Shown piece by piece: positions 60,084-64,000 of a stretch of DNA of 64,000 nt. Position numbers and translations under genes: made by a program. The stretch spans positions 295,140 through 359,139 of the forward strand of contig NZ_LQZT01000001.1 in the NCBI RefSeq assembly GCF_001703635.1, written 5' to 3'. The notes below the pieces were generated by a model. That model made no database searches and was not told the origin of the DNA. It saw only the letters and a list, made by a program, of their open reading frames with translations. This DNA comes from Parahoeflea olei. Lineage in GTDB: Bacteria > Pseudomonadota > Alphaproteobacteria > Rhizobiales > Rhizobiaceae. Position 1 is the stretch's first letter. Each line of letters begins with the position of its first letter.

Positions 60084-61337
60084 TCAATGCGCGACGGCGG
60101 CGGCTGCCGCCTCGTCGATCAGCCGCCCGGTCTTGAAGCGATCCAGCGTGAACGCGGCATTGATTTTGTGCGGCTCGTCGCGGGCGATGGTGTGCGCGAA
60201 CACATGCGCCGAACCCGGCGTCGCCTTGAATCCGCCGGTGCCCCAGCCGCAATTGACATAGAGCCCCTTGACCGGCGTCTTCGACAGGATCGGCGAGCGA
60301 TCCGGCGTCACGTCGACGATGCCGCCCCAGGTCCGGAGCATCTTCATGCGGGTGAAGATCGGGAACATCTCGCAGATGGCGTCGAGCGTGTGGCTCAGGA
60401 TGTGCAGCCCGCCGGTCTGGGAATAGGAGGTGTACTGGTCGGTGCCCGCCCCGATCACCAGTTCGCCCTTGTCCGACTGCGAGATATAGGCGTGCACGGT
60501 GTTGGACATCACCACGCAGGGGAAGATCGGCTTGACCGGTTCGGAGACCAGCGCCTGCAGCGGGTAGCTCTCGAGCGGCATGCGGATGCCGGCCATTTCC
60601 ATGAGCACCGAGGTATGCCCGGCCGCCACCACGCCCACCTTCTTGGCGCTGATGACGCCGCGGCTGGTGTCGACGCCGGTGACCGCACCGTCGGCCCCGC
60701 GGCGGATGCCGGTGACTTCGCAGTTCTGGATGATGTGCACGCCCATGGCGGCTGCCGCGCGCGCATAGCCCCAGGCCACCGCATCGTGGCGGGCGGTGCC
60801 GCCGCGCCGCTGCAGCGCCGCGCCGACCACCGGATAGCGGGCCGACTGGTGGATATTGAGCGGCGGACAGAAGGCCTTGGCCTCTTCGGGCGTGAGCCAC
60901 TCATTGTCGATGCCGTTGAGGCGGTTGGCATGGATATGGCGCTTGAACACCTGGGTGTCGTGCACATTGTGGGCCAGCATCATCACGCCGCGCGCCGAAT
61001 ACATCACATTGTAATTGAGGTCCTGCGAAAGCCCGTCCCAGAGCTTGAGCGCATGGTCGTAGAGGCCGGCGCTCTCGTCATAGAGATAGTTCGACCGGAT
61101 GATGGTGGTGTTGCGCCCGGTATTGCCGCCTCCGAGCCAGCCCTTTTCCAGCACCGCGATATTGGTGATGCCGTGCTCCTTGGCCAGGTAATAGGCGGTG
61201 CCGAGCCCGTGTCCGCCGGCCCCCACGATGATGACGTCATACCCCTTGCGCGGTTCCGGCGAGGTCCATTGCGCGGGCCAGCCCTTGTGGCCGCGCAGTG
61301 CCTCACGGGCGACGGCGAAAGCAGAATATTTGCGCAT
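60084..61337 (-). CDS. soxB: Sarcosine oxidase beta subunit
   Basis: A 417-residue flavoprotein of the DAO family. Its N-terminal FAD motif is [21 protein letters not shown]. His185 in [16 protein letters not shown] lies in the stretch where the covalent FMN attaches in characterised SoxB. The middle has CFPC-like [19 protein letters not shown], and the C-terminal [20 protein letters not shown] closes the FAD site. It oxidises the N-methyl group of sarcosine to formaldehyde level and glycine, giving hydrogen peroxide. It is first in the operon soxB-cupin-soxD-soxA-soxG. Confidence 0.96.
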   Translation of the reverse strand: MRKYSAFAVAREALRGHKGWPAQWTSPEPRKGYDVIIVGAGGHGLGTAYYLAKEHGITNIAVLEKGWLGGGNTGRNTTIIRSNYLYDESAGLYDHALKLWDGLSQDLNYNVMYSARGVMMLAHNVHDTQVFKRHIHANRLNGIDNEWLTPEEAKAFCPPLNIHQSARYPVVGAALQRRGGTARHDAVAWGYARAAAAMGVHIIQNCEVTGIRRGADGAVTGVDTSRGVISAKKVGVVAAGHTSVLMEMAGIRMPLESYPLQALVSEPVKPIFPCVVMSNTVHAYISQSDKGELVIGAGTDQYTSYSQTGGLHILSHTLDAICEMFPIFTRMKMLRTWGGIVDVTPDRSPILSKTPVKGLYVNCGWGTGGFKATPGSAHVFAHTIARDEPHKINAAFTLDRFKTGRLIDEAAAAAVAH

Positions 61338-61413
61338 GTCGGTCTTGGCTCCAATAGCTTCGGGTGAACCTGTCCCAGCAAAAGCAAATTCATCGCACCG
61401 ACATCGGCTCTTT

Positions 61414-61459
61414 TGCGACTTCTGAAAGCCCCTGAATGTCGCAGTGCGTTATGTCGCAG
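61414..61459. promoter_or_regulatory. Repeated TGCGAC/GTCGCA elements upstream of soxB
   Basis: TGCGAC at 61414-61419 is the inverted form of GTCGCA, which appears twice within ATGTCGCAG at 61436-61444 and 61451-61459, 15 bases apart. They lie 77-122 bases upstream of the soxB start, where an activator would bind. The regulator is unknown. Confidence 0.4.
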
Positions 61460-61674
61460 CCCTGCCCGGATTGGCGCAGTCTGCCTTTCATGGCATAGGG
61501 ACGGGATGGAAAAATACCTGGCGAGCGCGATTGTCAATCCGCCAAGGACTGGACTTCATGCTTTGAAACTGGTATTTGCCCACTCAATCGTAACGCCCCA
61601 GGCCGAACGACGTGTGTTTGTTTGTTCGCCAGGGTTGTTCCAACCAACCAAAAACTTGAAGGAACGGGATTAAC

Positions 61675-61905
61675 GTGCAGGTACTTGTCCGCGATAACAA
61701 TGTTGATCAGGCGCTCCGCGCTCTCAAGAAGAAAATGCAGCGCGAAGGCATTTTCCGCGAAATGAAGATGCGTGATTTTTATGAGAAGCCGTCGCAGAAG
61801 CGCGCGCGGGAAAAGGCCGAAGCCGTCCGCCGGGTTCGCAAGCTGGCGCGCAAGCGCGCACAGCGCGAAGGCCTGATCGGCGGCGGTCGTTCGTCCGCAC
61901 GCTGA
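61675..61905 (+). CDS. rpsU: 30S ribosomal protein S21
   Basis: A 76-residue basic protein, [20 protein letters not shown] at the start (GTG codon), then [20 protein letters not shown] and an Arg/Lys-rich tail ([20 protein letters not shown]). This is S21 with the C-terminal extension usual for alphaproteobacteria. S21 helps base pairing of the 30S subunit with leaders of mRNAs. The GTG at 61675 has AAGGAACGGGA upstream. The leader contains a short GGTTG/CAACC hairpin. A strong terminator follows 40 bases after the stop. Confidence 0.97.
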   Translation: MQVLVRDNNVDQALRALKKKMQREGIFREMKMRDFYEKPSQKRAREKAEAVRRVRKLARKRAQREGLIGGGRSSAR

Positions 61906-61945
61906 GACAGCCGTTTTTTCGCCCTTATGGGGTTGCAGGAATGTG

Positions 61946-61976
61946 AGGCGGAGACGTTGATTCGTCTCCGCCTTTT
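61946..61976 (+). terminator. Rho-independent terminator after rpsU
   Basis: Perfect 11-base arms AGGCGGAGACG (61946-61956) and CGTCTCCGCCT (61963-61973) with a six-base loop, followed by TTTT. Confidence 0.9.
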
Positions 61977-62026
61977 CAATTTGGCGGATCCGGTTCGGCC
62001 GGGATGAACGAGTTGGGGCACTGGCG

Positions 62027-62890
62027 ATGCGGTTTACAGCGGCGACGGACACGACAGACAGGCGGATCGGCCAGGGGCGCACCCTCCTGTTGGCTGCCGC
62101 TTGCGGCCTTGCCATCGCCGCCCTCTCCGGCTGTTCGACGACGACGCCGATCGACGCGATCTCTATCGACAAGACCCAGGGCACGAACGAGAACATCTCC
62201 TCGCTGACCGATGTGATTCGCCGCAATCCCAGCGATCCGGAAGCCTACAATGTGCGCGGCGCCGCCTATGGCCGCTCCGGCCAGTTCCGCAACGCGCTCG
62301 ACGACTTCAACAAGGCGCTGCAGCTCAACCCGCGCTTCTACCAGGCCTATGCCAATCGCGCCCTGATCCACCGCTCGATGGGCAACGCCGCGGAAGCCGC
62401 CAACGACTACAATCGCGCCCTGCAGATCAACCCGCGCTACGATGTGGCCTATATCGGCCGGGGCAATCTCTATCGCCAGGCCGGGCGCCTGAACGAGGCG
62501 ATGACCGACTACAATCGCGCCATCAACCTGCAGACCACCGATCCGCGCGCCTACCACAACCGCGGCCTGATCAAGCAGACCCGCGGGCAGCATCCGCAGG
62601 CGATCGAGGATTTCTCCACCGCGATCTCGCTCGCGCCGAATTCGCCCGAGCCCTACAATGGCCGCGGCATTTCCTATGTCGCGCTCAACGATGACGACAA
62701 TGCCTTCGCCGATTTCAATCGGGCCGTCGAACTCGACCAGCAGAATGCGGAATCCTGGGCCAACCAGGCGCTGATCTACGAGCGCCGCGAGGACTTCAAG
62801 CGCGCCGCACGCTCCTATGCGCGCGCCGCCCAGCTCGACCCCAAATACCGCCCCGCGCTCGACGGTCTGGCCCGCGTTCGCGGCCGCTGA
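62027..62890 (+). CDS. TPR-repeat lipoprotein
   Basis: A 287-residue protein with a signal sequence ending in the lipobox LSGC (Cys near residue 36) after LLLAAACGLAIAA. From about residue 70 on are six TPR motifs of the A-x-Y-x-x-R-G type (AYNVRGAAYGRSGQFRNAL, AYANRALIHRSMGNAAEAA, AYIGRGNLYRQAGRLNEAM, and so on). It resembles NlpI-like and other alphaproteobacterial TPR lipoproteins that scaffold envelope enzymes. It follows the rpsU terminator and stands alone. Confidence 0.87.
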   Translation: MRFTAATDTTDRRIGQGRTLLLAAACGLAIAALSGCSTTTPIDAISIDKTQGTNENISSLTDVIRRNPSDPEAYNVRGAAYGRSGQFRNALDDFNKALQLNPRFYQAYANRALIHRSMGNAAEAANDYNRALQINPRYDVAYIGRGNLYRQAGRLNEAMTDYNRAINLQTTDPRAYHNRGLIKQTRGQHPQAIEDFSTAISLAPNSPEPYNGRGISYVALNDDDNAFADFNRAVELDQQNAESWANQALIYERREDFKRAARSYARAAQLDPKYRPALDGLARVRGR

Positions 62891-63092
62891 GGCTTTCGCA
62901 CCCCCTTTTTGTCCCGCCACTGACCCGCACACCGGCATGGCCGGCGGCATGAAGGCCGTGTGGCTCGCCTTGACCTGTTGGCTGTTTCCGCCCGCGGCTG
63001 ATCTCCCCGAAGGCGCAGGTGCGCCTCGCGGAACCATTCCATCCCTGCCCCGTTGTCATGCCGAACCCAACAGACTGGAAAGTGAGTTCAGC

Positions 63093-63593
63093 ATGATCAA
63101 GACAACGAAAGCCCTCGCCGCCGCCACCATTCTCGCCACCGCCGCGCTCGGCGCCGCGACCGTCCCCTCCAAGGCCGACAGCGTTGAGGTGGGCCTGCTT
63201 GAATGCGTCGTCGAGGGCGGTTCGGGCTTTGTCTTCGGTTCCTCCAAGGACCTGTCCTGCGAGTATACGCCCGCCAATGACAGCCAGCCGAAGGAAGCCT
63301 ATTTCGGTGTCATCAACAAATACGGCATCGACATCGGCGTGACCGGCACGACCGTGATGGCATGGGCGGTTCTCGCCCCCACCACCGATTTCGAATACCA
63401 GCCGGGTTCGCTCGCGGGCGACTACACCGGCGTGAGCGCCGAAGCTTCGGCCGCTGCCGGTGCCGGCGTCAATTTGCTGGTCGGCGGTTCGGACAACACC
63501 TTCTCGCTGCAGCCTGTCAGCGTCCAGGCCCAGGAAGGGGTCAATGTCGCCGTCGCCATTGCGGAACTGCAGCTGCGTTCGGCGGCCAACTAA
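63093..63593 (+). CDS. Exported DUF992 protein
   Basis: A 166-residue protein with signal peptide AAATILATAALGAATVPSKA. The mature part has the DUF992 layout: VEVGLLECVVEGGSGFVFGS, a second Cys in LSCEYTPAND, EAYFGVINKYGIDIGVTGTT, and the Ala/Gly-rich YTGVSAEASAAAGAGVNLLV ending in Leu/Arg strands. The two Cys could form a disulphide. DUF992 function is unknown; the glycine-rich beta pattern suggests an outer membrane or periplasmic beta structure. The ATG at 63093 directly precedes the signal peptide; longer upstream frame is not supported. A bidirectional terminator follows. Confidence 0.87.
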   Translation: MIKTTKALAAATILATAALGAATVPSKADSVEVGLLECVVEGGSGFVFGSSKDLSCEYTPANDSQPKEAYFGVINKYGIDIGVTGTTVMAWAVLAPTTDFEYQPGSLAGDYTGVSAEASAAAGAGVNLLVGGSDNTFSLQPVSVQAQEGVNVAVAIAELQLRSAAN

Positions 63594-63607
63594 GCCAACC
63601 GACTGCA

Positions 63608-63632
63608 CCCGGAAGGATCCTCCCCTTCCGGG
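63608..63632 (+). terminator. First hairpin after the DUF992 gene
   Basis: CCCGGAAGG (63608-63616) pairs exactly with CCTTCCGGG (63624-63632), seven-base loop, no T-tract. Probably an accessory stem before the main terminator. Confidence 0.45.
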
Positions 63633-63656
63633 CGCAGGCGTGCGCAATGCGGCATG

Positions 63657-63694
63657 AAAAAAGCGGCCCGGTCTTCGCAACCGGGCCGCTTTTT
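63657..63694. terminator. Bidirectional terminator between DUF992 and pntB
   Basis: AGCGGCCCGGT (63662-63672) pairs exactly with ACCGGGCCGCT (63680-63690); six A precede it and five T follow, so it can end transcripts from both strands. Confidence 0.9.
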
Positions 63695-63721
63695 GTTGTG
63701 TCGTAACGCTCTGGCGAAACC

Positions 63722-64000
63722 TTAGTGGTCGATCGCCTTGACGATATCGTCGGTCATCTTCTTGGCGTCGCCGAGAAGCATCATCGTGCCGTCCTTGTAG
63801 AACAGCGTGTTGTCGATGCCGGCATAGCCCGAGCCGAGCGAGCGCTTGACGAACAGGCAGGTGCGGGCCTTGTCGACATCGAGGATCGGCATGCCGTAGA
63901 TCGGCGAGGACTTGTCGTCGCGCGCAGCCGGGTTGGTCACGTCGTTGGCGCCGATGACGTAGGCGACGTCTGCCTGTGCGAATTCGGAGTTGATGTCCTC
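63722..64000 (-). CDS. pntB: NAD(P) transhydrogenase beta subunit, C-terminal part (cut by window edge)
   Basis: The 93 codons in the window end a frame reading [91 protein letters not shown]. This is the NADPH-binding domain III of PntB, with the GDAK nucleotide contact and the KRS segment. The enzyme couples proton re-entry to hydride transfer from NADH to NADP. The 5' part lies beyond base 64000; pntA genes usually lie just upstream of it. It ends at the bidirectional terminator. Confidence 0.96.
   Translation of the reverse strand, partial: EDINSEFAQADVAYVIGANDVTNPAARDDKSSPIYGMPILDVDKARTCLFVKRSLGSGYAGIDNTLFYKDGTMMLLGDAKKMTDDIVKAIDH

Overview
The window looks like a stretch of core chromosome from a GC-rich alphaproteobacterium of the order Hyphomicrobiales (Rhizobiales). 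This is inferred from recognisable gene families, not from a database search. The pointers are an Omp10-type lipoprotein, a homospermidine synthase, a GapR-type DUF2312 protein, CpdR, a suhB/alpha-r8 (MmgR-like) small RNA, a heterotetrameric sarcosine oxidase operon, a ROSE-type leader before an Hsp20 gene, and a glgP-glgB-glgC-glgA-pgm-glgX operon as in Agrobacterium relatives. I saw no insertion sequence, prophage, integrase, CRISPR array or rRNA. Gene density is high and most intergenic gaps are under 250 bases.

Layout. 1-2.2 kb: start of pyruvate kinase (cut by the window edge) coupled to a DUF1036 gene, then an N-formylglutamate amidohydrolase family gene and a GapR-like gene. 2.3-8 kb: a large periplasmic M15-like (DUF882) protein, a sigma-54 activator with a receiver domain, and oligoendopeptidase F. 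8-15 kb: homospermidine synthase, Omp10-like lipoprotein, a divergent PaaK-like adenylate-forming enzyme, a secreted 5'-nucleotidase with a C-terminal LysM domain, and ferrochelatase. 15-22.7 kb is envelope-related: SPFH/NfeD pair, KdsD, a beta-barrel outer membrane protein, GalU, a lytic transglycosylase and a DUF459 SGNH protein. 22.8-29.2 kb: glutamate synthase gltB-gltD. 29.7-33.6 kb: threonine aldolase, then a four-gene bufferin-type cluster (DUF2282 precursor, DUF692 MNIO enzyme, DUF2063 partner, DoxX membrane protein).

33.6-39.5 kb: a small heat shock gene with a predicted RpoH promoter and ROSE RNA thermometer, a lysophospholipase-like hydrolase, HisN-type phosphatase, the MmgR-like sRNA, a second N-formylglutamate amidohydrolase family gene, cpdR, tRNA-Val(GAC) and an agmatinase-family gene. 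39.5-43.7 kb: a polar amino acid ABC transporter with an orphan Rieske oxygenase at the end of its operon. 44-55.1 kb: the glycogen operon, six genes, four of the five junctions overlapping by 4 or fewer bases, preceded by a close match to a sigma-54 promoter. 55.3-61.3 kb: a MaoC hydratase gene and a soxB-cupin-soxD-soxA-soxG operon. 61.6-64 kb: rpsU, a TPR lipoprotein, a DUF992 protein and the 3' end of pntB.

The most interesting items are the bufferin (copper-binding, modified peptide) cluster, the sigma-54 promoter in front of the glycogen operon, the RpoH promoter plus ROSE leader, the MmgR-like sRNA with a consensus promoter, a perfect 12-bp inverted repeat between gltB and the threonine aldolase gene, an ABC-transporter/Rieske oxygenase operon of unknown substrate, and the PaaK-like protein that lacks the usual ATP-binding loop. 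All functions are assigned by reading the translated sequences; none was checked by alignment software.
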